Positions 6,739-15,780 of a stretch of DNA of 64,000 nucleotides are shown here, in pieces. Within the stretch, counting starts at the first letter, position 1. Each line of letters starts with the position of its first letter. The notes below the pieces were generated by a model. The model saw only the letters and a program-made list of their open reading frames with translations. It was not told the DNA's origin and did no database searches. The DNA comes from JAGXLC01 sp964585385 (lineage in GTDB: Bacteria; Bacteroidota; Bacteroidia; Bacteroidales; UBA12077), in the NCBI GenBank assembly GCA_964585385.1, contig CAZPDP010000010.1, forward strand, positions 22,862 to 86,861, written 5' to 3'. A program made the translations under genes and the position numbers.

Positions 6739-9036
6739 GTGCCAAATACATCTTACGAAATACATATTAAAGGCCTGGTCCAGGGAGTAGGCTTTAGACC
6801 TTTCATTTATCGACTTGCAGAGGAAAATGGCCTGAAAGGATGGGTTGAAAACCGGAATAATGGTGTTCTGGTCAAGATTAACGGGGATTACCAGGAGATT
6901 GAGAAATTTAAAAGGTTAATTAAGTCGGAGGCTCCGGCTGCTTCGGTCATTAAAAATATTGAAATTCATACTTCCGAAAATCCTGAACATTTTGATACTT
7001 TCAGAATTCTTGAAAGTAAAGATCACTCAGAAGAAATTACCGAAATTAGTCCGGATATTGCTGTTTGTTATGACTGCCTGGAAGATATGAAGATGCAGCC
7101 CAGACGAATCAATTACGCTTTTACGAATTGTACCAATTGCGGACCCAGATTCACCATAATAAAAGACCTGCCATACGACCGGATGAATACTACTATGAAT
7201 GAGTTTGCTATGTGCGATGATTGTGCAGAAGAATATAATGATATTCATAACAGGCGATTCCATGCTCAACCTGTATCCTGCAATTTCTGTGGTCCGCAAT
7301 ATGAATTCTATCAGAAAGGAAGAGTTATCCAGGATATTTTTAAGATCACCCAAGAAATAAAAAAGCAATTGTATAAGGGAAAAATCATTGCAATTAAAGG
7401 CATGGGCGGTTTTCATCTAATGTGTGATGCAACCAATCAGAATACAGTTCAGAAATTGAGAAACCTAAAAGACAGGGATCAGAAACCCTTTGCAGTGATG
7501 TTCCCGGACTTTGAAAAGCTTAAAGAATACGCGTATGTGAACCCGCTGGAAAAAGAAATGCTCCTATCCTGGAGAAGGCCAATTGTTTTGCTGAAACAAA
7601 AGAAAGTTCTTTCGGAAGCAATCAATTCAGGATTGGATTCACTGGGGGTTATGCTTCCTTACATGCCCTTTCATTTTGTTTTGTTTGAGGAGATGGATAT
7701 GAAAGCAATTGTACTTACAAGCGCCAACCCTTCGAATGAGCCGGTTGTTAAAGACAATAAAAAGGCATTGGAGAAACTTAGTGCGGTTGCTGATTCCTTT
7801 TTATTGTATGACAGAAAAATAGAAAACAGAACAGATGATTCTGTTATCCAGATATTTGGGGATACAGTTCAGGTTATGAGACGCTCCAGGGGTTATGTTC
7901 CATCCCCTGTTGACCTGGAATTTGACGCCACCGGGATTCTGGCTACCGGCGCTGAATTGAAAAATACTTTTGCTATTGGTAAGGAGAAGCAGGCTATCTT
8001 AAGTCAGCACATCGGTGACCTGAAAAATTTTGAAACGTTTGATTTTTATACAGACGCTGTTAACCAGTTTTTAAAACTGTTCAGGGTAAAGCCAAAGGTT
8101 ATTGTGAGTGATATGCATCCGGATTATATGTCCACCAAATATGCACGCAATTTTATAGCAAGACATGCTTCGGGTGTTGGGGGAGGAGAAAGTCTTCGGC
8201 CGGAATGGATAAAAGTTCAGCATCATCATGCCCACATTGCTTCCGTTATGGCTGAGCATAGACTGGATGAGAAAATGATAGGGGTTGCCCTGGATGGAAC
8301 AGGTTTGGGTGATGATGAAAAAATATGGGGTGGAGAGTTTTTGGTTTGTGACCTGAACAATTACAGGCGCTTTAGTCATTTTGAATACATACCTCTGCCC
8401 GGAGGAGATAAAGCAGTGCATTCACCCTGGAGAACGGCTCTTTCCTATATTTATAAAGCTTTTGGCAATCAAACTGAAAAACTTGAACTGGATTTTCTTA
8501 AAGGTAAAAAAACAGAGGATATTAAGCTTATTCTTTCCATGATTCGGAAAGAAATAAATTCTCCCTTATCTTCCAGTACAGGAAGGTTATTTGATGCTGT
8601 TTCTGCCTTGCTGAACCTTTGTACAGATAATTGTTATGAAGCTGAAGCACCCATGAAGCTTGAGGCGATTGCTGATGAAAATATTACTGCGGCGTATCCT
8701 TTTCATTTTGAAGAAGGGATTGTTTCTTTTGCCGTCACCATAAAGGATATCGTGAAGGATCTGTCAGATAAAGAGGACAAAGGTGTTATATCGGCAAAAT
8801 TCCACAATACAGTTGCTAATGCAGTATGGCAGATGTGTGAGGAAATCAGGACCTCCGAAGGAATAAATAAAGTAGCCCTCTCAGGAGGCAGTTTTCAAAA
8901 CCGCTACCTTACTGAAAGAACAATCAACTTGCTGAAAGAGAATAATTTTCAGGTTTATATTAATCAGTCGGTTCCGCCTAATGATGGGGGGATTTCACTG
9001 GGACAACTGGCTATTGCAGCTCAAAAAATAAAATAA
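6739..9036 (+). CDS. hypF: Hydrogenase maturation carbamoyltransferase HypF
   Basis: 765 residues from a GTG start, which leads directly into the N-terminal acylphosphatase domain (GLVQGVGFRPFIYRL, about 11-25). Next come paired zinc-finger-like CxxC motifs (CYDC, CTNCGPRF, CDDCAEEY, CNFCGP; about 109-182), a YrdC-like domain (KGMGGFHLMCDA, about 220-231; TSANPSNEPV near 330) and a Kae1-like domain (HHHAHIASVMAEH; GVALDGTGLGDD; ALSGGSFQN near 715). HypF makes carbamoyl-AMP from carbamoyl phosphate and loads it on HypE for the cyanide ligands of the NiFe site. hypC follows with only 3 bp between. Confidence 0.97.
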   Translation: MPNTSYEIHIKGLVQGVGFRPFIYRLAEENGLKGWVENRNNGVLVKINGDYQEIEKFKRLIKSEAPAASVIKNIEIHTSENPEHFDTFRILESKDHSEEITEISPDIAVCYDCLEDMKMQPRRINYAFTNCTNCGPRFTIIKDLPYDRMNTTMNEFAMCDDCAEEYNDIHNRRFHAQPVSCNFCGPQYEFYQKGRVIQDIFKITQEIKKQLYKGKIIAIKGMGGFHLMCDATNQNTVQKLRNLKDRDQKPFAVMFPDFEKLKEYAYVNPLEKEMLLSWRRPIVLLKQKKVLSEAINSGLDSLGVMLPYMPFHFVLFEEMDMKAIVLTSANPSNEPVVKDNKKALEKLSAVADSFLLYDRKIENRTDDSVIQIFGDTVQVMRRSRGYVPSPVDLEFDATGILATGAELKNTFAIGKEKQAILSQHIGDLKNFETFDFYTDAVNQFLKLFRVKPKVIVSDMHPDYMSTKYARNFIARHASGVGGGESLRPEWIKVQHHHAHIASVMAEHRLDEKMIGVALDGTGLGDDEKIWGGEFLVCDLNNYRRFSHFEYIPLPGGDKAVHSPWRTALSYIYKAFGNQTEKLELDFLKGKKTEDIKLILSMIRKEINSPLSSSTGRLFDAVSALLNLCTDNCYEAEAPMKLEAIADENITAAYPFHFEEGIVSFAVTIKDIVKDLSDKEDKGVISAKFHNTVANAVWQMCEEIRTSEGINKVALSGGSFQNRYLTERTINLLKENNFQVYINQSVPPNDGGISLGQLAIAAQKIK

Positions 9037-9039
9037 GCT

Positions 9040-9261
9040 ATGTGTATAAGCATTCCGGGAAAAATATTATCAATAGAAGGAGATACAGCGAAAGTGTCCA
9101 TTGAAGGTAATGAATACCAGGTGGGTTTGCAGATGCTGGATGATTTGAAGGTGGGAGATTACGTTCTTCTGCATACAGGTTTTGCCATTCAGAAAATCAG
9201 TGAGGAGGAGGCACAGGAAACCCTAAAGATTATTAGGGAGATGAATGATTTGGAAGATTAA
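9040..9261 (+). CDS. hypC: Hydrogenase maturation chaperone HypC
   Basis: 73 residues beginning MCISIPGKI, with the essential Cys2 that carries the Fe(CN)2CO precursor with HypD and delivers it to the large subunit. The pattern GDYVLLHTGFAIQKISEEEA is the family's C-terminal half. It begins 3 bp after hypF. Only one HypC/HybG-type chaperone is visible in the window, so it probably serves the group 4 enzyme. Confidence 0.96.
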   Translation: MCISIPGKILSIEGDTAKVSIEGNEYQVGLQMLDDLKVGDYVLLHTGFAIQKISEEEAQETLKIIREMNDLED

Positions 9262-9309
9262 GGTATTTTTCCTAAGTTCGACATAAAGATAAAGGCTTAA
9301 AATGCTGTC

Positions 9310-9426
9310 ATTCAGATAGCCCCGACTTTTAAGCCGGGGTTTGGAAACGTTTCTGGTGAACGATTTTCAAAAATCACTGACTATCTTATAGATGATCCCC
9401 AACCTAAAGGTCTGGGCTATCTGAAT
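9310..9426. repeat. 117-bp palindromic element between hypC and hypD
   Basis: The ends are a perfect 13-bp inverted repeat, ATTCAGATAGCCC (9310-9322) and GGGCTATCTGAAT (9414-9426). Inside are two smaller hairpins, one built on CCCCG/CGGGG around 9320-9339 and one around 9398-9416 (ACC-TAAA-GGT core). Together they can fold as a branched structure. I see no ORF. It could be a REP-like or MITE-like insertion, or a structured untranslated RNA within the hyp transcript. Confidence 0.6.
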
Positions 9427-9503
9427 ACCAGCAATATAGATGTTTTTTTGTATCGAATTCACGTTATTATCTGAAAACTGGAATTTGAAATCTATACACC
9501 CGG

Positions 9504-10592
9504 ATGAAATTTATTGATGAATACCGGAATAAAGAGCTAGTGGAGAAACTGGTAAGTCAAATCAACAGGTTTGATAAAAATCCGTATATCTTCATGGAAG
9601 TGTGCGGCAGTCATACCATGGCTATCCAAAAATTTGGGATTCCTTCTTTATTACCTGAAAATATAAATCTTATTTCCGGACCGGGCTGCCCTGTTTGCGT
9701 AACTGCAAAAAAGTATATTGATACAGCAATAGCCTATTCAAAGATTCCAGGTGTTATCATTGCCACTTATGGCGATTTGATGAGGGTTCCGGGGAGCCAT
9801 TCTTCCCTGGAGAAAGAACGTTCGGAAAGTGAAGATATCCGTATCGTTTATTCTTCTCTTGATGCAGTCCAAATTGCAGGAAATAACCCGGAAAAGAAGG
9901 TAGTATTTCTCGGAATTGGCTTTGAAACAACTGCACCCGGTACAGCAGTTGCAGTTAAAGAAGCAGAAAAACAAGGAATGAGCAATTTTTTTGTTTTTAG
10001 CGCCCATAAACTTATGCCCCCGGCCATGAATGCCATTGTTGATGAAGGGGTTCGTATCAGCGGTTATATTTGCCCCGGCCATGTAAGCGCCATTACCGGC
10101 AAATCCATCTATGAGCATATACCCCGGCGATATGGTTTGCCTTGCGTTATTTCCGGATTTGAGCCCTCCGATATTTTACAATCCATTCTTATGCTAATTC
10201 AGCAAATTGAAGATAACAGACCTGCAGTTGAAATCCAGTATAAACGGGTTGTAAAACCTGAAGGAAACCCCAGGGCTCAGGCATTTCTGAATGATGTTTT
10301 TACCACCAGAACTGATTACTGGAGAGGGCTGGGAGCAATACCTGACAGCGGTCTAAAACTAAAGAAAAAATACAAGAATTTTGATATTGAGGAAGTTATG
10401 CCTGTAGAGGTCAATACACATGAAGACGATAAGAGTTGTATTTGTGGTGAGGTTTTGAAAGGTCTGAAAAATCCCTTAGATTGTAAATTGTTTGGTAAGT
10501 ACTGTAATCCATTAAATCCGGTTGGTGCATGCATGGTTTCTCTTGAGGGTGCTTGCCAGGCCTATTATAAGTATCAGCGAAATGGAAGGTAA
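9504..10592 (+). CDS. hypD: Hydrogenase maturation Fe-S scaffold HypD
   Basis: 362 residues. The conserved blocks are FMEVCGSHTMAIQKFG (about 31-46), SGPGCPVCVT (about 61-70), GFETTAPGTAVAV (about 138-150) and ISGYICPGHVSAITG (about 186-200). At the C-terminus are the Cys-rich residues around CICGEVLKG and CKLFGKYC that hold the [4Fe-4S] cluster. HypD, with HypC, assembles Fe(CN)2CO. Its stop codon overlaps the hypE start by 11 bp. It is separated from hypC by 242 bp holding a palindromic element. Confidence 0.97.
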   Translation: MKFIDEYRNKELVEKLVSQINRFDKNPYIFMEVCGSHTMAIQKFGIPSLLPENINLISGPGCPVCVTAKKYIDTAIAYSKIPGVIIATYGDLMRVPGSHSSLEKERSESEDIRIVYSSLDAVQIAGNNPEKKVVFLGIGFETTAPGTAVAVKEAEKQGMSNFFVFSAHKLMPPAMNAIVDEGVRISGYICPGHVSAITGKSIYEHIPRRYGLPCVISGFEPSDILQSILMLIQQIEDNRPAVEIQYKRVVKPEGNPRAQAFLNDVFTTRTDYWRGLGAIPDSGLKLKKKYKNFDIEEVMPVEVNTHEDDKSCICGEVLKGLKNPLDCKLFGKYCNPLNPVGACMVSLEGACQAYYKYQRNGR

Positions 10593-11595
10593 AATAACAT
10601 TAAGTCATGGCAGCGGAGGCAGGTTATCACACGATTTGATTGAGAATCTGTTCATCAGGTATTTTAATAATCCCATCCTGAATGCCCAGACCGATTCGGC
10701 CGTGGTAAATGGTCCCTTTAAAAACCTGTCTTTTACTACTGATTCTTACATTGTAGACCCGTTATTCTTTCCTGGCGGAGATATTGGAAAGCTGTCTGTT
10801 TGCGGGACAGTTAATGATTTAGCTGTTTCCGGGGCCAAACCCTTGTATATTAGTGCCGGTTTTATTATTGAAGAGGGATTCTCTGGGGATGATCTGGAGA
10901 GAATTGTAAGTTCAATGGCTCAGGAAGCAGAAAGGGCTGGAGTGCAAATCATAACGGGTGATACCAAAATCATAAACAAAGGAAAAGCGGATAAGATATT
11001 CATAAACACTGCAGGTGTTGGAAAATTTACAGATAACCACACAGCTATTAGTTACGGAAAATATATTCAACCAGGGGATAAGATAATTGTGAACGGTGAT
11101 TTAGGAAGGCATGAGATAGCTATACTGGCCTCCAGGGAAGAATTAAAGCTGAAAACCCCTGTAGAGTCGGATTGTGCATCATTAAATTTGTTGATCGAAA
11201 AAATATTGCAAAATCATACCGGAATTCGATTCATGCGTGATCTGACAAGAGGTGGACTGGCAACAGTTTTAAATGAAGCAGTGGATAAACGGGAATACGG
11301 AATTCAGATAAATGAAAAACAGATACCTCTTGAGGATAATGTGAAGTCGATTTGTGAAATGCTCGGACTTGATCCGCTTTTTCTTGCGAATGAAGGCCGG
11401 ATGATGCTGATCGCCCCGCCGGATGAAGCTGAAGAAATAATTAAAATCATGAATAAAGATGAACTGGGAAGAAATGCTGCAATTATAGGTGAAGTGAGCC
11501 GGTCAAATCCCGGAGAGGTACTTATGGAAACAGAAATTGGCGGAACAAGGATTATTGATATGCTGACAGGGCAGCAGTTACCAAGAATTTGCTGA
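10582..11595 (+). CDS. hypE: Hydrogenase maturation protein HypE (carbamoyl dehydratase)
   Basis: 337 residues from the ATG at 10582 (MEGKITLSHGSGGR). A longer reading frame starts inside hypD, but its extra 20 residues are not HypE-like. The PurM/ThiL-like fold is shown by HGSGGRLSHDLI, TDSYIVDPLFFPGGDIG and GDTKIINKG. The protein ends in PRIC, the tail whose Cys is thiocarbamoylated by HypF and dehydrated to thiocyanate. It overlaps hypD by 11 bp. The hyp series resumes only 667 bp later with hypA. Confidence 0.97.
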   Translation: MEGKITLSHGSGGRLSHDLIENLFIRYFNNPILNAQTDSAVVNGPFKNLSFTTDSYIVDPLFFPGGDIGKLSVCGTVNDLAVSGAKPLYISAGFIIEEGFSGDDLERIVSSMAQEAERAGVQIITGDTKIINKGKADKIFINTAGVGKFTDNHTAISYGKYIQPGDKIIVNGDLGRHEIAILASREELKLKTPVESDCASLNLLIEKILQNHTGIRFMRDLTRGGLATVLNEAVDKREYGIQINEKQIPLEDNVKSICEMLGLDPLFLANEGRMMLIAPPDEAEEIIKIMNKDELGRNAAIIGEVSRSNPGEVLMETEIGGTRIIDMLTGQQLPRIC

Positions 11596-11679
11596 AAATA
11601 TTGAAAGTATGAGTTCTTTTAAATGGTTACAAGTCTTATAGAAGAATAGGAAGCTGTCTTTTAAGGTTCCTGAATGTTT

Positions 11680-11780
11680 TTCACGCAATAGAATGTAAAG
11701 AATTTCGCAAAAAATGTAAAGACTAAATGCCTGGTCGATTATTCTTTGCGGACTTCGCGTTTCGTTAGCGTTTGCGTGAA
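11680..11780. repeat. Palindrome-ended element with iterated GCG/TTTGCG motifs
   Basis: The ends form a 9-bp inverted repeat, TTCACGCAA (11680-11688) and TTGCGTGAA (11772-11780). The right half repeats short phrases (CTTTGCGG, ACTTCGCG, TTAGCG, TTTGCGTG). Similar degenerate phrases recur at about 30903-30941 and, in a related form, at 12100-12190, 29866-29906 and 42701-42787. Non-coding as far as I can see. Confidence 0.5.
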
Positions 11781-11814
11781 CACATTGTTTTACTTTTGAG
11801 ACCGCCTCCTCATT

Positions 11815-12025
11815 TTATAGCTAAGTTGAGCGGTTTGAACGTAGTGAAAAAACGCTTTATTTATCCGGCAGCTGCCGGACGACTTAGAAATTGTCGGTTT
11901 TTACCGAATTGGTAGCCTGTCCCGTACACGGAGTGTCGGGAAGGTGAAAACCTTACAACTTCTTTGTCCCCGACACTTCGTATACGGGGCAGGCAGTGAG
12001 CGAAAATCGCTCAATTTGGGTTATA
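11815..12025. repeat. Composite palindromic element, copy 1 of a dispersed family
   Basis: The outer arms share TTGAGCG: CTAAGTTGAGCGGTTT at about 11821-11836 and the reverse complement of AACCCAAATTGAGCGATT at about 12005-12022. The inner arms (11915-11940 and 11968-11994) form a long imperfect hairpin around CCCGTACACGGAGTGTCGGG and its complement, with an AAGG-TGAAAA-CCTT hairpin inside. Parts recur in opposite orientation at 61433-61505 and, as a 17-bp exact match, at 24943-24959. It lies between hypE and hypA. Confidence 0.65.
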
Positions 12026-12071
12026 ATTTCACTATATAAGAGATAATTGATTATTATTCTCTAACGTTAAA

Positions 12072-12227
12072 CTCTAAAACATGGTTGATATTTGCTATAT
12101 TCTTCTTTGTGATTACTTCGTGTCTTTGTGCCTTCGTGGCAAAAATAGAGTGCCACAAAGGCTCTAAGACTCTAAGATACACAAAGGAGAAAATAATTGT
12201 ATGTAAGTTATCAACCATTTATTAGAG
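12072..12227. repeat. MITE-like 156-bp element with 19-bp terminal inverted repeats
   Basis: The left end CTCTAAAACATGGTTGATA (12072-12090) and the complement of the right end (12209-12227) match at 17 of 19 positions. The interior carries a second palindrome, CCTTCGTGGCA and TGCCACAAAGG (about 12130-12161). I see no clear target-site duplication and no ORF. It is the last element before hypA. Confidence 0.55.
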
Positions 12228-12262
12228 TATTACCTTCTCTAATTATAATTTAAGCAATTACT

Positions 12263-12604
12263 ATGCATGAAGTGGCAATAGTAAACGATTTATTCAGGAT
12301 AATACAGGAAGTAGCTGAAAAAGAGCAAATCAAACGGATTGATAAGGTTCATTTTTCTATTGGAAAGATGATGCAGGTGGTTCCCGATTTGTTTCGTTTT
12401 GCCTTTGATTCGGCTAAGGAAGGGACTATTGCTGACCAGGCGGATTTGGAAATAGAGTTTTTGCCCGTAAAAATGCGTTGCAAAGATTGCCAGAATGAAT
12501 TTGAAGTAGAAAAAAACATGTTCAAATGCCCTGAATGCGCAAGCACAGAACTTGATTTGATTCAGGGAAAGGAATTATACATAAAAAGCATAGAAGGAGA
12601 ATAG
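12263..12604 (+). CDS. hypA: Hydrogenase nickel incorporation protein HypA
   Basis: 113 residues. It starts MHEVAIV, with the nickel-binding His2, and holds two CxxC pairs (CKDC, about 73-76; CPEC, about 89-92) for structural zinc. HypA works with HypB to deliver Ni2+ to the large subunit after Fe(CN)2CO insertion. hypB follows after 2 bp. The intergenic elements before it suggest either a long leader within the hyp operon or a separate promoter for hypAB. Confidence 0.95.
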   Translation: MHEVAIVNDLFRIIQEVAEKEQIKRIDKVHFSIGKMMQVVPDLFRFAFDSAKEGTIADQADLEIEFLPVKMRCKDCQNEFEVEKNMFKCPECASTELDLIQGKELYIKSIEGE

Positions 12605-12606
12605 CT

Positions 12607-13260
12607 ATGGAAATTAAAGTAATGAAACGGGTTCTTGACCGGAACCAGGACAAAGCAGAAACTATCCGTAAGCTTCTGAATGAAAAAGAAGTCAGGATGT
12701 ACAATTTTATCAGTTCACCGGGAGCCGGGAAAACGGCATTGCTGGAGCGAACCTGCGAAGAGCTGTCAGGTAAGCTAAAAATAGGCATCATCGAGGGAGA
12801 TGTTTCGACAGATCGGGATGCGCAACGCCTGAAAAGGTTTGATATTCCCATTGTGTTAATTAATACAGAAGGAGGGTGTCACCTCGATTCCAACAGCATT
12901 GAAAAAGCACTGGAAGAATTTGACCTGGATGATTTGGATGTGCTGTTTGTTGAGAACGTAGGCAACCTGGTCTGTCCTTCCCATTTTGACCTGGGGGAAA
13001 CCTCCAAAATTGCGGTGGTAAGTACATCAGAAGGAGATGACAAACCTATCAAATACCCGATGCTTTTCCGGGATGCCATGGCTGTTTTGCTTAATAAAAT
13101 CGATTTGCTTCAATATACTAATTTTAGCTATGATTCCTTTTTGAAGGATTTAAGAGATGTAAATGCAAACGTCCCTTTGTTTGAGACATCCTGTACATCA
13201 GGTGAAGGGCTGGAAAGTTGGTATGAATGGATTACAGGGGAGGTTAAGAAACAGGAATAA
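12607..13260 (+). CDS. hypB: Hydrogenase nickel incorporation GTPase HypB
   Basis: 217 residues. Visible motifs are the P-loop SSPGAGKTALLE (about 37-48), IEGDVSTDRDAQRL (about 61-74), the metal-site GGCHLD (about 90-95), ENVGNLVCPSHFDLGE (about 117-132) and the guanine-specificity LLNKIDLL (about 157-164). The protein lacks the N-terminal His-rich nickel store and the CxxCGC extension found in some HypB proteins. It is the last gene of the rex-hyp run. The next gene is convergent. Confidence 0.96.
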   Translation: MEIKVMKRVLDRNQDKAETIRKLLNEKEVRMYNFISSPGAGKTALLERTCEELSGKLKIGIIEGDVSTDRDAQRLKRFDIPIVLINTEGGCHLDSNSIEKALEEFDLDDLDVLFVENVGNLVCPSHFDLGETSKIAVVSTSEGDDKPIKYPMLFRDAMAVLLNKIDLLQYTNFSYDSFLKDLRDVNANVPLFETSCTSGEGLESWYEWITGEVKKQE

Positions 13261-13596
13261 GAAAATTGAGCCGGTAATTTTTTGATGATAATCCTATACA
13301 ATTACCATCATGAATTCATCTATGAGCAAGTGTATTTTTATTCTGTAAATGACTTACGCTGCCATTCATGTCGGTGGCAGGGCAGTTTGGAATTTCCCGG
13401 GCTTTGCCCCAAAAGTTACTTTTAGCTTTAATATTGATTATTTCATCATGATTACTTATTTGAATGCGTTTCTCCCAATCTGGAGTTTGAGATTTAAAGA
13501 TCTTAAACTGGAAAATGCGACAGATAAACAAATTTGGGATTTTGTATCCGGTCAATCAAAAGAAGATATAAGTTGTCTTGAAATTATTGAATAAAT
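13261..13596. other. Convergent intergenic stretch with no convincing gene
   Basis: This 336-bp gap lies between the 3' ends of hypB and the TPR-phosphatase gene. An 81-codon frame on the + strand (13349-13594) and a 79-codon frame on the - strand both cover it. Neither has a recognisable domain or start context, so I do not call a gene. GGTAATT near 13272 can pair with AATTACC near 13302 in a weak hairpin after hypB. Confidence 0.4.
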
Positions 13597-15663
13597 CTAC
13601 AACCGAATCCCCATAACCAGGATATCATCTACCTGTTCGCAGTTACCCATCCAGTTGTCCAGGGTTTTTTCAATCATATCCTTTTGCGTGAACAGGTCTT
13701 CATCGTGAATGGTTAAGAGCAAATCCCTGAAATTACCTAATCTGAATTTTTTACCACGCTCCCCGCCGAATTGATCAGGATATCCATCTGAAAAAAGGTA
13801 CACGATATCGCCTTTTTTATAATCGATCTCTTTCAGACTGAATTCTCCCTTTCTTTTGTAATGAATGCCAACCGGCATTTTATCACCTGAGTAACGAGTA
13901 ATTTGTTTATCTCTAAGGAGAAACATATATTGATATGCACCTGCAAATTCCAGTTTTTGTTTCTTTTCATCCACAATGCAAAGGGAAATATCCAATCCGT
14001 CTTTTGAATAACCGATTTCCTGTTTTTGATGAAGCGCTCTGATTATGTATTCCCGCAGTTTGTTGAGTATCCTGTTGGCCTTGAATTCATCGGTATTGTT
14101 AACAATTTCAACCAGGAAGGAATACCCCAGCATACTCATAAAAGCTCCCGGAACTCCATGCCCTGTACAATCCACTGCTGCAATTATCTTTTTTCCGCTT
14201 TTTTCATCCACAAAATAAAAATCTCCGCTTACAACTTCTTTAGGCCGGAAGAATATAAAATACTCCTGGTTTAAGACGTCGTTTAATTGCTGATGATTGG
14301 GAAGTATAGCATTTTGTATCAGACTGGCATATTCAATGCTGTCGGTTATTTGTTTCTGTTGTTTGGCTAATTTATAATGTGCTCTGGAAAGTTTTTTCTT
14401 TTGGATCAATACAATGATTGCAAAAATTAAAACAACCACCACAATTATGGTGAGAAATATGACAAAGTTTTTTTGTCTTTTTAACTGGAGATCCCTCAGT
14501 TTCTTTTCTTTATTCAGTAGTTCTATTTTACGTTCTTTCTTTTCGGTCTCATATTTTGTTTGCAATTCATTGATTTGTTTGTTTTTGGTTGCGTTAAATA
14601 ATGAATCGTTTAATGCCGAATACATTTCAAACCACTTCAAACCTACTTTATAGTTGTTTTTTGCCTTATAATTCATTGACAATTCGTAATAAATGTCTTT
14701 TATTTCGTCTTTTGCTTCAATTTCTTTTGCTATGGCAAGGGCTTTATTAAGGTATGAAACAGATTTGTCATATTGTTTCCTGGCTTTGTAGACCTCTGCC
14801 ATCATAGTATAGGAGGAGACCAGTCCGCTTTTTTCTTCAAGATTTTTTTCTATGGCTGCACATTCTTTATAAGCATTCAGCGCTTTGTCATATTTTCCTA
14901 TTTCGAAATAAATTTTCCCCAGGTTGGACAGGGCCATGGTTTGTTTCCTGAGATTTCCCAGCTCCTGGTAAATATTATAGGCTTTTTCAAAATAATCCCT
15001 GACATAATCATATTTGCCCTGGTAATAATATAGAATAGCCAGATTGTTGTATACCAAGGCAATACCTTGTTTGTCATCAATTTCTTTTCTTATTTTTAAA
15101 GATTTATTGTAATATTCATTGGCTTTATCATAATTTTCATTCCTGAAATGAATAAGACCAATATTCAGGTACACTTTAGCCAGCTCATATTCTGCATTAT
15201 GTTTTTCCCATATTTTTAAAGCCTGAAGAAGAAATTCAAGCGCCTTATCATAATTACTTTTCTTCTCATAAATAATTCCCATGTTGTTGAGACAGGAGCC
15301 AGCTTTAATTTCAAGATCCAGGTCTCTGTAGATTGGTAGAGCCTTGTTAAAATATTCAAGGGCTTTGTCGTATTTTGAAGTTTTGAAATAATAACTTCCC
15401 AGGTTTTGGTAAGTTAAGGCGTCAAACTTGGGATGGTCTATTACTTCTTTTAAGGAATCAGCTTTATTCAGATAATATTCAGCCTTATTCAGGTCAATGT
15501 CTGCATATTCGATACTTATATCAATTATTGTTTTGAGTTGCGAAGTATCGGAAGTTATCGTGTCTAGCTTATTTTTAAGGCTGTCTATGAGGGGATTTTG
15601 AGCATTTGTTGTAACGACAGCCAGGAATAACAAACCGGGTAAGAAAAGCAGCTTTTTAATCAT
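13597..15663 (-). CDS. Secreted-sensor TPR protein with SpoIIE-type (PP2C-like) phosphatase domain
   Basis: 688 residues. A signal-like N-terminus (LLFLPGLLFLAVVTTNAQ) is followed by about seven TPR units (residues about 80-370, each with the YDKALEYFNKAL style), one transmembrane helix (about 396-420), a coiled coil, and a SpoIIE domain (about 455-688) with VSGDFYFVDE, AAVDCTGHGVPGAFMSMLG and LFSDGYPDQFGG. The two Asp-containing blocks bind the catalytic metals. Such proteins pass an extracytoplasmic signal to a Ser/Thr phosphatase that acts on anti-sigma-antagonist or SiaC-like targets. It is a lone gene. A candidate substrate is the SiaC homologue at 39956-40366. Confidence 0.85.
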   Translation of the reverse strand: MIKKLLFLPGLLFLAVVTTNAQNPLIDSLKNKLDTITSDTSQLKTIIDISIEYADIDLNKAEYYLNKADSLKEVIDHPKFDALTYQNLGSYYFKTSKYDKALEYFNKALPIYRDLDLEIKAGSCLNNMGIIYEKKSNYDKALEFLLQALKIWEKHNAEYELAKVYLNIGLIHFRNENYDKANEYYNKSLKIRKEIDDKQGIALVYNNLAILYYYQGKYDYVRDYFEKAYNIYQELGNLRKQTMALSNLGKIYFEIGKYDKALNAYKECAAIEKNLEEKSGLVSSYTMMAEVYKARKQYDKSVSYLNKALAIAKEIEAKDEIKDIYYELSMNYKAKNNYKVGLKWFEMYSALNDSLFNATKNKQINELQTKYETEKKERKIELLNKEKKLRDLQLKRQKNFVIFLTIIVVVVLIFAIIVLIQKKKLSRAHYKLAKQQKQITDSIEYASLIQNAILPNHQQLNDVLNQEYFIFFRPKEVVSGDFYFVDEKSGKKIIAAVDCTGHGVPGAFMSMLGYSFLVEIVNNTDEFKANRILNKLREYIIRALHQKQEIGYSKDGLDISLCIVDEKKQKLEFAGAYQYMFLLRDKQITRYSGDKMPVGIHYKRKGEFSLKEIDYKKGDIVYLFSDGYPDQFGGERGKKFRLGNFRDLLLTIHDEDLFTQKDMIEKTLDNWMGNCEQVDDILVMGIRL

Positions 15664-15733
15664 ACGAAAAAGTTTCTATGCAATTTACAAGAATTTGTTC
15701 TTATTCTCAAGCTTTAGTGTATTAAGAAATAAA

Positions 15734-15757
15734 AAAACCGGCATTGGAGCCGGTTTT
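15734..15757 (-). terminator. Rho-independent terminator after yjbQ
   Basis: A stem AAAACCGGC/GCCGGTTTT with a 6-nt loop, followed on the minus strand by a run of T. It lies between yjbQ and the TPR-phosphatase gene, both on the minus strand. Confidence 0.8.
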
Positions 15758-15780
15758 AGTGGTAGAAGTGCAATAACTGT

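Noticed and set aside
9310..9426. CRISPR or tRNA-like interpretation of the hypC-hypD element
   Set aside because: There are no direct repeats with spacers, and no acceptor, anticodon or T-loop pattern. It is a single inverted-repeat structure.
13349..13594. 81-codon ORF on the + strand between hypB and the TPR-phosphatase gene
   Set aside because: No domain, no start signal, odd composition, and an equally long frame overlaps on the other strand.
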